A DNA stretch of 64,000 nt from Mesorhizobium sp. AR02 (GTDB lineage: Bacteria; Pseudomonadota; Alphaproteobacteria; Rhizobiales; Rhizobiaceae), in the NCBI RefSeq assembly GCF_024746835.1, contig NZ_CP080531.1, forward strand, positions 3,224,001-3,288,000, in the 5' to 3' direction. Positions 32,105 to 40,928 of this stretch are shown here, in pieces. Under the pieces are notes generated by a model. It was given only the letters and a program-made list of their open reading frames with translations, was not told where the DNA came from and ran no database searches. Numbering within the stretch: position 1 is the stretch's first letter; every line of letters starts with the position of its first letter. The translations under genes were made by a program, and so were the position numbers.

Positions 32105-32872
32105 TCAGGATTGCGGAACAAAAATGTCGCGGGAATAGACCGGCAACGATACGACCGAGACAAGGCTCTCGCTGCCGTCGAACATCGCGGTCAACTTTCC
32201 ACCTTCGGCCTTCAAGGACAGGCTGTGCAGATGGTTGGCGTCACCGGACTTCACAACGTCGGCCGCCTCATTGTAGCGATAGATGCGCGAGAATTCTGGC
32301 TTGAGCTGCGAGTAGACGTGACTGTCGCCCTTCTCCAGGGTCACCGGGCCACGTTCGAATTCTGTTTGCAGTGAAATCTTCTCGCCGCCACCTTCGAAGT
32401 TCCAGGTCTCGTTGACCGTCGTCGGGCCCGAGCTGTAATGAACCCCACGATTGACGTCGTCGTTGGATGTTTCGGCAATGCCGTAGGGACCGGCACCACC
32501 GCGCGAAAGGCCATCGAACAACATCAGCACGCTCTCGCTGCTTCCCGTCTTGTGAACAGGGATGCCGAAAAGCACGTAACGGTACGGAGCCCCGACGGTG
32601 CCCTTGGGATCCACCGCATAAAGCTGGTCCACAAATTCAACCTGGAGGTTGGCGCCGGCGGAAGGAGCTGATGTAAACGGGCTGAGCTCCCAGCCTGCTG
32701 GCAGGTACTTGGAGAGCGCGGCCGTCGAAGCCTTGTAGTAAAGAATCGTGCGGACATCGGAATTGCTTCCGCTGTAAAGCTCGGCGGCGTCTGCGAGCGA
32801 AGGCAATGCAAGCGCAACGGCGAGTGCGGCGGCCGCGGCAAGACGGCTGCCCAGCGATTCGAATTTCATCAT
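32105..32872 (-). CDS. Exported protein, acetoacetate decarboxylase-like layout
   Basis: A 255-residue protein with a signal peptide of about 29 residues (cut near ADA). The mature part (YYKASTAALSKYLPAGWELSP, then LQVEFVDQLY and APYRYVLFGIPV) recalls the acetoacetate decarboxylase-like / DUF2071 fold, but I see no obvious catalytic lysine context and do not assign a reaction. ATG 32872 (or 32869) follows AAAGGAA. It lies 55 bp downstream of the GlcG-like gene on the same strand, so the two are probably co-transcribed. Confidence 0.6.
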   Translation of the reverse strand: MMKFESLGSRLAAAAALAVALALPSLADAAELYSGSNSDVRTILYYKASTAALSKYLPAGWELSPFTSAPSAGANLQVEFVDQLYAVDPKGTVGAPYRYVLFGIPVHKTGSSESVLMLFDGLSRGGAGPYGIAETSNDDVNRGVHYSSGPTTVNETWNFEGGGEKISLQTEFERGPVTLEKGDSHVYSQLKPEFSRIYRYNEAADVVKSGDANHLHSLSLKAEGGKLTAMFDGSESLVSVVSLPVYSRDIFVPQS

Positions 32873-32927
32873 TTCAATGGTTCCTTTGGAGTACGGCGGT
32901 TCCGTCCGGAGCCGTCGCTGAAGAGGA

Positions 32928-33407
32928 TCAAAGGCCGGCAAGGCCGGCCTTGGCGCACTGCTCGTCCTGCGCGCCCGTGCCGCCACTCGCCGAGATCGCA
33001 CCGATGATCTTGCCGTCCTTCATGACCGGAATGCCGCCAGGCGCCGCGATGACGTGATCCATGTTCAGCATGAACGGACCCATCTTGGCGGTGACATCGA
33101 AGAAGTCGCGTGTCGGACGCTTGTAGAGGGCTGCCGAAGCTGCTTTGTCCAAGGCGATCTGGGCGCTCGCCACCTCGGTGTTATCTGCCTTTTCGTAGTA
33201 GACTAGGGCGCCGTGCGTATCGACGACGGCGATGGCCATGAGCCACTTGTTGACCGCGCATTCCTTGACAGCGCCGGCGGCAACCTGCTTGGCCTCCGAC
33301 AGAGTGATGTCGGGACCATAAACGTCAGCGTCGCTGGCAAGTGCGGAGGTGGCAACCGAGAAAAAGCCAATGGCCGCGGCTGTGGCGGCCCATTTTGACA
33401 TAGACAT
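32928..33407 (-). CDS. Exported GlcG/HbpS family protein
   Basis: A 159-residue protein with a signal peptide (about residues 1-24) followed by a GlcG/HbpS domain: ITLSEAKQVAAGAVKECAVN, AIAVVDTHGALVYYEKADN, ALDKAASAALYKRPT and the C-terminal GGIPVMKDGKIIGAISASGGTGAQDEQCA. HbpS binds haem; many members are uncharacterised and lie beside oxidoreductases. It heads a leftward pair with the unknown exported protein. Start ATG 33407 has AAAGG upstream. Confidence 0.85.
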   Translation of the reverse strand: MSMSKWAATAAAIGFFSVATSALASDADVYGPDITLSEAKQVAAGAVKECAVNKWLMAIAVVDTHGALVYYEKADNTEVASAQIALDKAASAALYKRPTRDFFDVTAKMGPFMLNMDHVIAAPGGIPVMKDGKIIGAISASGGTGAQDEQCAKAGLAGL

Positions 33408-33693
33408 GTTTGAAACCTTTCGTTGGTCATGCGACCTTGTTTCGTTGAGACGAAGCCAAGGTGGTCGCCGCCTCACGAGAGGACCAAACGAGCGCCCATC
33501 ATCCTTGATGGATTTGAGACTGAGTGCCGTTGGTCACGGGACATGGATATGTCTGCCCGTTCCGCGAATGAATGACGAATTCCGAAATGAAGTATTTGGG
33601 GATGTGAAAGAATGGGCCTGTACGGACAACAGCCAAGGCCGTCCGGCCATATGGCTGCCGAAATTTACGCTGTGCGGTCTCTGGCTAGCGGGC

Positions 33694-35673
33694 TCAGTTC
33701 GCCTCGGTTTCGGTATAGCCGAAATTGTAGCTCCATGAGGCGTTGTCGCTCATCTTCCTGCGCGACCTGAGATACGAACCGATATCCTTGGCGGGGACCC
33801 GATCGCCGATCATCTTGAGAAACCAGTCGACCTGGAATTCGGTCGGCGTGCTCGACCAGCGCGCCTTGAAGGCGACATAGGGCGTGATCACGTCGTCGGA
33901 CTTTTCGGGGCCGACAAACGCCGCCTTCAAGTTCCGGACGATGCACTGATGGCGCTTGAAAATCGGGCTGCCGAGCCAGATCGGCCCGGCCCGGCCAACC
34001 ATGTCCGGCTCCGGCAGATTGCTGATGCCGACATCCGCTTTCAGTGGGAAGTTCTTGACGAGATCATCGGCGTCGAGGTCCTCGGCAGGCAGCTCATAGG
34101 ATTCGACCGTGGTGACGACGTTGCCGTCGCGATCGTCATGTGTCGACAAAGGTGCCAGGCTGGTCATTCCGGGATATTGCCGGTTGTAGTACTGGAGATA
34201 GTCGTCGGCGAGCTTGGTGGCCGATTGCGAAACCAGCCTGTAGCGCATGCTGTCGGCATCGGCGTCCCGATAGGTCGTGCTGACCGTCAGCTTGAGCGCC
34301 TCGCCCTTGAGTTTGGGAAAGTCGAACGCCTCGCTGACGAAGGTGGTCGGCTGGAAAAGCTCCTTGCGTTCCATCCTCTCCATCTGCGCTTTGCCGGCGA
34401 CAATCGGCAAGGCAAAGCCATAGTCGGGCGGAACAAGGTTTTCGGCCCGGCCGCCCTGCAGATAATTGGTCGCATCGATCCAGTAGGTCTGGCTTTTGAT
34501 CGATGCCTTGACGATGACGTGGTCGAAGGCGCGGATTGTCGGCAGCATGTCGCCAAGCGCCAGTCCGTCGTCGAGATCGGTCAGGGCTGGATCGGCCTGA
34601 ACGCCGAGCCGGCGCAGGCTGGAGGCAAGAAGCAGGGCCTTGTCCTTGCAGTCGCCGAAGCCTGAGGCGATCACGGTGCCGGGGCTGCGGGGAATGTAAG
34701 AGCCGCGGCCCATCGACAGGCTTACATAGCGAATGGTGTCCTGGACCAGCCGCATTGCCTCGATCATCCGGTCTTCCGGCCTGGCGTATCTGGCGGCAAT
34801 GTCATCGAGCTTCGACGCGAAAGCGGCCGGCAATTCCTGGTCGAGCCGATAGTAGGGCAACATCGCGTCGACAACGTCCTGCCATTTGGCTGTCGATGAA
34901 ATCTGGATCGTCGGATAGGTCAGGAAATCCGCCGGCAGGTTTTCCTCGGGCTTGACCGGGGCAGGGTTGATGCTTTGCCAGGTATAGGTTTTCGAGGCGC
35001 CGTCGGTTTTGACATCCGGCTGGATGTCGGTGCGGATCTGGCGGATGTTCAAGGGCTGGTTTGCCGGCCAGACGACCTTCTCGCGGATGAGCGCAATGGG
35101 CTCGCCCCAGGCCATGGCGACCGAGTGGAAAAACAGATCGGCGCCGACGATCGGTGTCCTGACGGTCGTCTTGCCATAGTCGATGATGTCGCCGACACGG
35201 ACATCGTCGACATTCACGTAAGCGGTGAGCCAGCCGTCGAACAGGCCCTTCTCCGCATCCTTTTCGCGCCGGAACACATCGAAAGTGGCTCCGGGCAGCC
35301 GGTCGATGACCACGCCGTCGCGGATGATGTTCAGCCAGTTCATCGTGACCTGCGACGTCGCCGGGTCGAACTCGAAATTTATGGCGGCGCCGCGCTCGAG
35401 CCCGGTGCGATCGACGATCCTGTAGGCATAGTGGTCGAAGGCCTCGATGCCACCAGGATGCTGCCGGATCTGATATTCCGAGACAAGATTGGAGATGCCG
35501 CTTTTGATCCGGCTGTCGAGATGCGGGTCCGCCTTCGGAAGCTCGATCCGGTCGATCCAGGCGCCAGGGCTGCCCTTGTGGATTTCGGCGTCGGCCATGG
35601 CCGGGGCGCAGAAAAGCGTAAACGCAATCAAGACGAAAAGCCGCGTGATCGCAGAAGATGTCACCGGAAGCAC
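33694..35673 (-). CDS. DUF3857 and transglutaminase-like domain protein, exported
   Basis: A 659-residue protein with a signal peptide (about 1-27), a DUF3857 domain (about 60-230) and a transglutaminase-like domain (about 285-400) with the full triad: Cys in SGFGDCKDKALLL, His in RAFDHVIV and Asp in TYWIDATN. A C-terminal beta-rich part follows. Such proteins are thought to act in the periplasm on peptides or as peptidase-like enzymes. GTG 35673 is used because it precedes the signal peptide directly. It stands alone; 286 bp upstream of the GlcG-like gene hold no gene. Confidence 0.88.
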   Translation of the reverse strand: MLPVTSSAITRLFVLIAFTLFCAPAMADAEIHKGSPGAWIDRIELPKADPHLDSRIKSGISNLVSEYQIRQHPGGIEAFDHYAYRIVDRTGLERGAAINFEFDPATSQVTMNWLNIIRDGVVIDRLPGATFDVFRREKDAEKGLFDGWLTAYVNVDDVRVGDIIDYGKTTVRTPIVGADLFFHSVAMAWGEPIALIREKVVWPANQPLNIRQIRTDIQPDVKTDGASKTYTWQSINPAPVKPEENLPADFLTYPTIQISSTAKWQDVVDAMLPYYRLDQELPAAFASKLDDIAARYARPEDRMIEAMRLVQDTIRYVSLSMGRGSYIPRSPGTVIASGFGDCKDKALLLASSLRRLGVQADPALTDLDDGLALGDMLPTIRAFDHVIVKASIKSQTYWIDATNYLQGGRAENLVPPDYGFALPIVAGKAQMERMERKELFQPTTFVSEAFDFPKLKGEALKLTVSTTYRDADADSMRYRLVSQSATKLADDYLQYYNRQYPGMTSLAPLSTHDDRDGNVVTTVESYELPAEDLDADDLVKNFPLKADVGISNLPEPDMVGRAGPIWLGSPIFKRHQCIVRNLKAAFVGPEKSDDVITPYVAFKARWSSTPTEFQVDWFLKMIGDRVPAKDIGSYLRSRRKMSDNASWSYNFGYTETEAN

Positions 35674-35840
35674 CCGCCCTTATGATCCGCACGTCTTGCA
35701 ATATGCCGTCGGACACCACCAGTGATAGAAAAGTAGAGGCGATCCTGCAAGATCGCCGCCAGGCGATGATGCGTCATCGCCTTCCTGTTCGCCGGCTGTT
35801 GCCGCCAGTTACCGAAATCGGGATGGCATGACGGCCGATC

Positions 35841-37325
35841 TCATGCGCCGTAGCGCTGCTTCAGGTGATTGACGAAATACACGGCGTTGAGTTTCTCGCC
35901 GGTGGCGCGTTCGAGCAGGTCCGGCGTCGACCAGCGCGATCCCTGCGACCATATCTTCCTGCGGCGCCAGTCATTGATGGCAGTGAAATTCCCTTTCGCC
36001 AGTTCGTCGTCGGCGGCAGGATGCTCCCGCGTCAGCGCCGCCCATTGCTGCGCCGCCATCATCGCGCCCAGCGTGTAGGACGGGAAGTAGCCGAAGGCGG
36101 CGCCCGGCCAATGCACGTCCTGCATCGGCCCATCGGCCGGATTGTCAATGGTCGACAGGCCGAGATAGTCGCGCATCTTGGCGTCCCAGGCTTCGGGGAG
36201 ATCAGCCACCTCCAGCCGGCCCGAGACCAGCTCCTGCTCCAACTCGTAGCGCAGGATGACATGCAGCGGATAGGTCACCTCGTCGGCGTCGACGCGGATC
36301 AGGCCGCGCTCGACGCGATGCACATGCGGCAGCAGATCGTCGAGCGACCAGGCCTCGCCGAGATGCCTTTCCACCACCGGCAGCGCCCAGCGCCAGAAGG
36401 CAGGATTGCGGCCGATCTGCTTTTCGACGAACAGGCTCTGGCTTTCATGGACGGCCATGCCGCGCGCCTTGCCGAGCGGCGAGTGCGACCATGCTTTCGG
36501 CAGGTTCTGCTCGTAGAGCGCATGGCCGGTCTCGTGCAGCACGCCCATCAGCGCCGACAGGAAATCCGACGTCTTGTAGCGGGTGGTGATGCGCACGTCG
36601 CTGGGCACGCCGCCGCAGAAGGGATGGTGCGACACCGACAGCGAGCCGTGAGTCAGGTCGAAACCGACCGCCGCCATCATGGCAAGGCCGAGTTCGCGCT
36701 GCTTGTCGATCGCATAGGTGCCCGAAAGCGGCTTCAGCGGATGCTTGCGCAGCCGCGCTTCCTGGCTCGCCAGCGCCTCCGGCACGAATCCTTTGAGGAA
36801 GGCCTTCAGGTCGGCGAAGACGGGGGTGATGTCGGCGGTGCGGTTGCCAGGGTCGAATTGCTCCATCAGCGCATCGTAGGGGGCGAGGCCGAGCACGGCG
36901 GAGCGCAGAGCCGCCTCTTCGCGCACCAGCGCCACCACGCCCTCGAGCGCCGGCTGGAAGCCCGCCCAATCGTTCTTGGCGCGCAGGTCGCGCCACAGCT
37001 GCTCACAACGCATGCGCGCCGTCGTCTGGCGTTCGACGAATTCGACCGGCAGGCAGGTCAGGTTGGTGTACTGCCGCCGCAGTTCGGCCAGGGCCGCGCG
37101 CTGCTCGTCGTCGAGCGCCTCGGCTTCGGCGGCGGCGATCCAGTCTGATATCTCCGGTGCGGTTGCCCTGGTGTGGTACATGCCGGCCAGTGCCGCCATC
37201 GCCTCGGCACGTTTCTCGCCGCCGCCGACGGCCATATGCGTCGCTTCATCGGCGCCGAGGATGGCCAGCGCATGCTCAAGTGCTTCGAGCTTGTGGCCGA
37301 GGTCGTCGAGTTTCTGAAAGGACAT
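35841..37325 (-). CDS. Carboxypeptidase Taq (peptidase M32)
   Basis: A 494-residue zinc metallocarboxypeptidase. The HExxH site is HETGHALYEQNLP, with the third ligand in ARGMAVHESQSLFVEKQIGR downstream; SHHPFCGGVPSDVRITTRY is also diagnostic for M32. It removes C-terminal amino acids from peptides in the cytoplasm. ATG 37325 follows GGAAG and gives the family's usual start (SFQKLDDL); an upstream in-frame codon would add 19 residues. Single-gene unit. Confidence 0.94.
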   Translation of the reverse strand: MSFQKLDDLGHKLEALEHALAILGADEATHMAVGGGEKRAEAMAALAGMYHTRATAPEISDWIAAAEAEALDDEQRAALAELRRQYTNLTCLPVEFVERQTTARMRCEQLWRDLRAKNDWAGFQPALEGVVALVREEAALRSAVLGLAPYDALMEQFDPGNRTADITPVFADLKAFLKGFVPEALASQEARLRKHPLKPLSGTYAIDKQRELGLAMMAAVGFDLTHGSLSVSHHPFCGGVPSDVRITTRYKTSDFLSALMGVLHETGHALYEQNLPKAWSHSPLGKARGMAVHESQSLFVEKQIGRNPAFWRWALPVVERHLGEAWSLDDLLPHVHRVERGLIRVDADEVTYPLHVILRYELEQELVSGRLEVADLPEAWDAKMRDYLGLSTIDNPADGPMQDVHWPGAAFGYFPSYTLGAMMAAQQWAALTREHPAADDELAKGNFTAINDWRRRKIWSQGSRWSTPDLLERATGEKLNAVYFVNHLKQRYGA

Positions 37326-37385
37326 GGCGGCTTCCGTGATTGAGGACGGCGCGAAAAGACACCAACGCAAAAGCGTTGGCAACCC

Positions 37386-37428
37386 TCAGAGCAGTTCACC
37401 GTTTCACGGAAACAGTGAGCTGCTCTGA
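37386..37428. repeat. 20-bp-arm inverted repeat upstream of the M32 gene
   Basis: The left arm begins TCAGAGCAG and the right arm ends CTGCTCTGA; 18 of 20 positions pair around a three-base loop. It lies 60 bp upstream of the leftward carboxypeptidase gene and directly before a second palindromic repeat, so it may be part of a composite dispersed element. Confidence 0.7.
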
Positions 37429-37430
37429 CT

Positions 37431-37514
37431 CCTGTTTTGACGCAATTCCTGTGGGGAAAGCGCTACGCGCCTTTCCCGGGAAAACCGCTTCACACTTTTC
37501 CTGGAATTGCTCTA
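37431..37514. repeat. GCAATTCC/GGAATTGC palindromic repeat, copy 2
   Basis: The same outer arms as at 29696-29739, here at 37442-37449 and 37503-37510, with an extra inner hairpin GGGAAAGCGC / GCGCCTTTCCC. The extra hairpin accounts for the longer spacing. Same repeat family as copy 1. Confidence 0.75.
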
Positions 37515-37592
37515 GACACCGTCCGGCAGATGCACCTTGCGCAGGCGCTGCCACACGTGAAATGCTGCCGGCAACGCATGAAGGGGGCGCAA

Positions 37593-37946
37593 ATGATCGG
37601 CAACATCCTGGTCGGGCTGGTGGCCTTGATCCATGTCTACATCGTCTATCTCGAGATGGTGCGCTGGGACACGCCGCGCGGGCACAAGACATTCCGCCTG
37701 ACGCCGGAATTCGCCAATGCCTCGAAGGTGCTGGCCGCCAACCAGGGCCTCTACAACGGATTTCTCGCCGCCGGCCTGATCTGGGGGCTTTATCTCGGCG
37801 CCGCCGGTTTTCAGGTCAAGGTTTTCTTCCTGTTGTGCGTGGCGATTGCCGGCCTCTACGGCGCGGCAACGGTCGGCCGCAAGATCCTGTTCATCCAGAC
37901 AGTGCCGGCGGTGGTCGCCCTGATCGCGGTCTGGCTGGGTTGGTAG
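37593..37946 (+). CDS. DUF1304 membrane protein
   Basis: A 117-residue membrane protein with four helices; ALIHVYIVYLEMVRWDTPRG and LAANQGLYNGFLAAGL are diagnostic for DUF1304. Function unknown. ATG 37593 has AAGGGGG six bases upstream, which decides the start against an ATG at 37578. It is a single gene between the repeats and a convergent exported-protein gene. Confidence 0.88.
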   Translation: MIGNILVGLVALIHVYIVYLEMVRWDTPRGHKTFRLTPEFANASKVLAANQGLYNGFLAAGLIWGLYLGAAGFQVKVFFLLCVAIAGLYGAATVGRKILFIQTVPAVVALIAVWLGW

Positions 37947-38043
37947 GCAGACGGGCTGGTGAGGAAAAAGGACGCCCGCGGGATTGGGTCCCGAAGGCGC
38001 CAGGTGGTCCCTTCCTGTTGGACCTTTTCCAGATGGGCTGGCC

Positions 38044-38472
38044 TCAGCCGTTCGGATAGTTTCCGCCGTCGGCGCCGTCACCCATCAGGAAACCGCTGCC
38101 GGTGTCGACCCTCAGCCGCTGGTCGACACGGTCGAGATGGCGCAGCAGGTCATGATACTGCGCCGCCGGTATCCTGCCGTGATCCGACGCGGCAATCTTC
38201 TCGGCGGCCTGGCTGATCTGGTTGGTGCGCATTTCCAGATGTTCCGCCACGGCCGGGGTGATGTTGTTGGCCTGGCGTGCGTCGACGATGCCCTGGTGGA
38301 CGCCTTGAGCCTGTTCAATGAGGGCTTCGACACGCGGACCCGTCAAGTCGGTCGGGTCGGTGGCATCGAGAGCGCCCTTGTGATGACCCGCGGCATAGGC
38401 GCCGGCGAGCGGAATGGCGATGAAGAATGCGGTCAGTGCTGCAGTCCTGAGCGTGGGGTTAAAAGAGCGCAT
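38044..38472 (-). CDS. Small exported protein of unknown function
   Basis: Not recognised. 142 residues with a signal peptide (about 1-28, cut near AYA), then a His/Asp-rich start (AGHHKGALDATDPTD) and a predicted helical body with many Gln, Ala and Glu residues, ending in a Gly-rich tail (SGFLMGDGADGGNYPNG). ATG 38472 follows GGAGGAG. No neighbour suggests a role. Confidence 0.65.
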   Translation of the reverse strand: MRSFNPTLRTAALTAFFIAIPLAGAYAAGHHKGALDATDPTDLTGPRVEALIEQAQGVHQGIVDARQANNITPAVAEHLEMRTNQISQAAEKIAASDHGRIPAAQYHDLLRHLDRVDQRLRVDTGSGFLMGDGADGGNYPNG

Positions 38473-38719
38473 CGTCGCGTCTCCTCCGAAGAGGAAGGCA
38501 GCGGTTCTTTCGCCTGCCTTCCAGCCGCGGGCCGTCCGGTTCCGTCGCGTCGCGATGGGAGGCATCGCCGGCGGTTCTCGGCCCTGCGCAGCACGCTAGG
38601 AGCCCTCCGGCGGGAAGTGTAATTAAAAAAAGATAATCTTTTCAGGCCTTGCCGGCCCTGGTCTGCGCCCTAGAGTTGAGCCGACGAACAAGTTCGCGTG
38701 ACTTTTCCGTGATGATGAA

Positions 38720-39751
38720 TCACCGTTCGGTGAGCTTCAGTTCAATGCGGCGGTTCTTGTTGCGCGCCTCGTCGGTGTCGGCGGGATCGAGCGGCTGGAA
38801 CTCGCCGAAGCCGGCGGCGACCAGCCGGTTGGCCGGCACGCCGTTCTCGATCAGGAACTTGACCACCGAGGTCGATCGCGCCGTCGACAGCTCCCAATTG
38901 TCGCGGTAACGGCCATTGCCGGACAACGGCTTGTTGTCGGTGTGGCCGTCGACGCGCAGCACCCAGTTGATCTCAGGCGGAATTTCCTTCTGCAGTTCGA
39001 TAATGGCGTCGGCGAGCTTCTTCATCTCGACCTTGCCGGCATCGTTGATCACCTCGGAGCCGGTCGGGAACAGCACTTCCGACTGGAAGACGAAGCGGTC
39101 GCCGACAATGCGGATGTTCTCGCGGTCGGCGAGGATTTCACGCAGACGCCCGAAGAAGTCGGAGCGGTAGCGGTTCAATTCCTGCACACGCTGCGCCAGT
39201 GCCACGTTGAGGCGGCGGCCGAGATCGGCAATCTTGGTGTTGGAATCGCGGTCGCGGGTCTCGGATACGTTGAGCGCGTCCTCGAGCGCGCCGATCTGCT
39301 TGCGCAATGCGGCAATCTGCTGGTTGAGGATCTCGACCTGGCTCAGCGCCTGCTGGCTGATCTGGCGCTGGCTGTCGAGTTCGCCGCCCAGTTCCGCGGC
39401 CCGCTGGTTGGCGGCATCGCCGGCACCGGCGCCTTGCGCCAGCAACTGTTCGAGCCGGCTCTTCTCCGCCTCCGCCGCCGATAGCGACGCCTGCAAATTG
39501 GCGAGCGAATCGTCCTTGTCCTGCGCCGTCGAGCGTTCCAGCGCCAGAAGCTGCGTCAATTCATTGATCTGCGAGTTGAGGCGTGTGAGCGCCGTATCCT
39601 TGCCGGAGAGTTCGCGGCCGAGCAGGAACTGCGCCAGCACGAAGACGGTGAGCAGGAACATGATGGCGAGCAGCAGCGTCGACAGCGCGTCGACAAAGCC
39701 CGGCCAGTAATCGATGCGGCGATCGGTACGCCGGCCCCTGGCAAGTGCCAT
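38720..39751 (-). CDS. OmpA-domain envelope protein with coiled coil (MotB/TolR-like)
   Basis: A 343-residue protein: one N-terminal transmembrane helix (about 20-44), a long coiled coil (about 48-185, many Leu/Ala/Gln heptads) and a C-terminal OmpA peptidoglycan-binding domain (about 215-343; VDGHTDNKPLSGNGRYRDNWELSTARS, VAAGFGEFQPL, NRRIELKL). It starts one base after the stop of the MotA/TolQ-like gene, so the two make a proton-channel plus peptidoglycan-anchor pair. No flagellar genes are near, so a non-flagellar envelope role is inferred. Confidence 0.88.
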   Translation of the reverse strand: MALARGRRTDRRIDYWPGFVDALSTLLLAIMFLLTVFVLAQFLLGRELSGKDTALTRLNSQINELTQLLALERSTAQDKDDSLANLQASLSAAEAEKSRLEQLLAQGAGAGDAANQRAAELGGELDSQRQISQQALSQVEILNQQIAALRKQIGALEDALNVSETRDRDSNTKIADLGRRLNVALAQRVQELNRYRSDFFGRLREILADRENIRIVGDRFVFQSEVLFPTGSEVINDAGKVEMKKLADAIIELQKEIPPEINWVLRVDGHTDNKPLSGNGRYRDNWELSTARSTSVVKFLIENGVPANRLVAAGFGEFQPLDPADTDEARNKNRRIELKLTER

Positions 39752-39752
39752 G

Positions 39753-40778
39753 TCAGTGCACCCCGGGCTTCTTCAGGGCGTCGGCGATCTTTTCCAGCGT
39801 GTTGCGCATCGCCTTCTGTTCATCGGACTGGGCCTCGACCCAGTCGCGCATGATCTGCTGCTCGGAGCGCATGTTCTTGACCAGGCCGGAAATGCCGTCG
39901 GCGAGATTGGCCATGGCGGTGGCGACGCGCGGATTGGAGCCGCCGCCATTCTCCTGCATGCTGCGCAGCCGTTCCGACAGCACACGGATCTCGTCGGAGG
40001 ATTCAGTCTTGGCCGGGTCGGAGACGACGATGTCGGACGACAGATCCGTGACCGAGGACAGCCAGTTCTCAAGCTCGGTGTAGAAGCGGGTCTGGGAGCG
40101 GCCCGCCTGCAGGTCGAGGAAGCCGAGTACGAGCGAGCCCGACAGGCCGAACAGCGAGGACGAGAAGGCCGTGCCCATGCCGGCTAGCGGCGCCGACAGG
40201 CCCTGCTTCAGCGAATCGAGCACCGCCGCGGCATCACCCGTGCCTGGGTCGAGCGATTCAATGGTCTCGCGGATCGAGCCGATCGTGTTCAACAGGCCCC
40301 AGAAGGTGCCGAGCAGGCCGAGGAACACCAGCAGGCCGACGAGGTAGCGCGAGGTGTCTCGGCTTTCGTCGAGGCGCGTGGCGATGGAATCGAGCATGGT
40401 GCGCATCGAAGAGGTCGAGAAGGCCATGGTCGAGGAGCGGCCAATCATGGCTTTCATCGGCGCCAGCAGCACCGGTTCTGTTGTCTCCGAGCCGGCACGG
40501 AAGGAGTTGACCCAACGCACCTCGCGAAACAGCCGGCCGACCTGGGCAAAGGCGAGCAGGATGCCGACCACGAGCACGCCGACGATCAGGCCGTTGAGCC
40601 CGGGATTGCTGCCGAAGGCGGTCGAGATCTGGCGGGTCAGGATGGCGGCAATGAAGGCGACGATGGCCAGGAAGATAACCATGGTCAGCAGGAAGACCTG
40701 CGGACTCGACAGTTTATGAGGATCGTAGATCAGTACGTCGGAGCGCCTGCCTATGCCGAAGGATCTGAGAAAAGCCAT
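39753..40778 (-). CDS. MotA/TolQ/ExbB-like proton channel protein
   Basis: A 341-residue membrane protein. Two hydrophobic segments lie near residues 30-75, then a cytoplasmic region, then the MotA/TolQ-type core (YLVGLLVFLGLLGTFWGLLNTIGSI and LAGMGTAFSSSLFGLSGSLVLGFLDL) and a helical tail. It pairs with the OmpA-domain gene that follows directly. ATG 40778 is chosen, with an upstream in-frame start at 40847 possible. Energised envelope maintenance is the likely job; the system is uncharacterised. Confidence 0.87.
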   Translation of the reverse strand: MAFLRSFGIGRRSDVLIYDPHKLSSPQVFLLTMVIFLAIVAFIAAILTRQISTAFGSNPGLNGLIVGVLVVGILLAFAQVGRLFREVRWVNSFRAGSETTEPVLLAPMKAMIGRSSTMAFSTSSMRTMLDSIATRLDESRDTSRYLVGLLVFLGLLGTFWGLLNTIGSIRETIESLDPGTGDAAAVLDSLKQGLSAPLAGMGTAFSSSLFGLSGSLVLGFLDLQAGRSQTRFYTELENWLSSVTDLSSDIVVSDPAKTESSDEIRVLSERLRSMQENGGGSNPRVATAMANLADGISGLVKNMRSEQQIMRDWVEAQSDEQKAMRNTLEKIADALKKPGVH

Positions 40779-40902
40779 CCGTGCCCCGTTTCCGATGCCG
40801 CTGCCGCCGATCACGTAGCTGGCGACTCTAAACGGAATTGTGACCAAATTGAATGGCGCTTGGCAATATTGCCGTGGGGCTAGTATGCAACCCCGATCCG
40901 AG

Positions 40903-40926
40903 ATGGAAACCGAAATCGGTTTCCAT
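40903..40926. terminator. Perfect hairpin after the hemolysin III gene
   Basis: ATGGAAACCGA-AA-TCGGTTTCCAT has perfect 11-bp arms and starts two bases beyond the leftward stop codon at 40929. It lacks a U-run, so it may stabilise the 3' end or belong to a dispersed repeat and not terminate alone. Confidence 0.45.
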
Positions 40927-40928
40927 GA

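Noticed and set aside
40903..40926. Strong intrinsic terminator
   Set aside because: The stem is perfect, but there is no U-run on either strand, so it is recorded only as a weak terminator-like hairpin.
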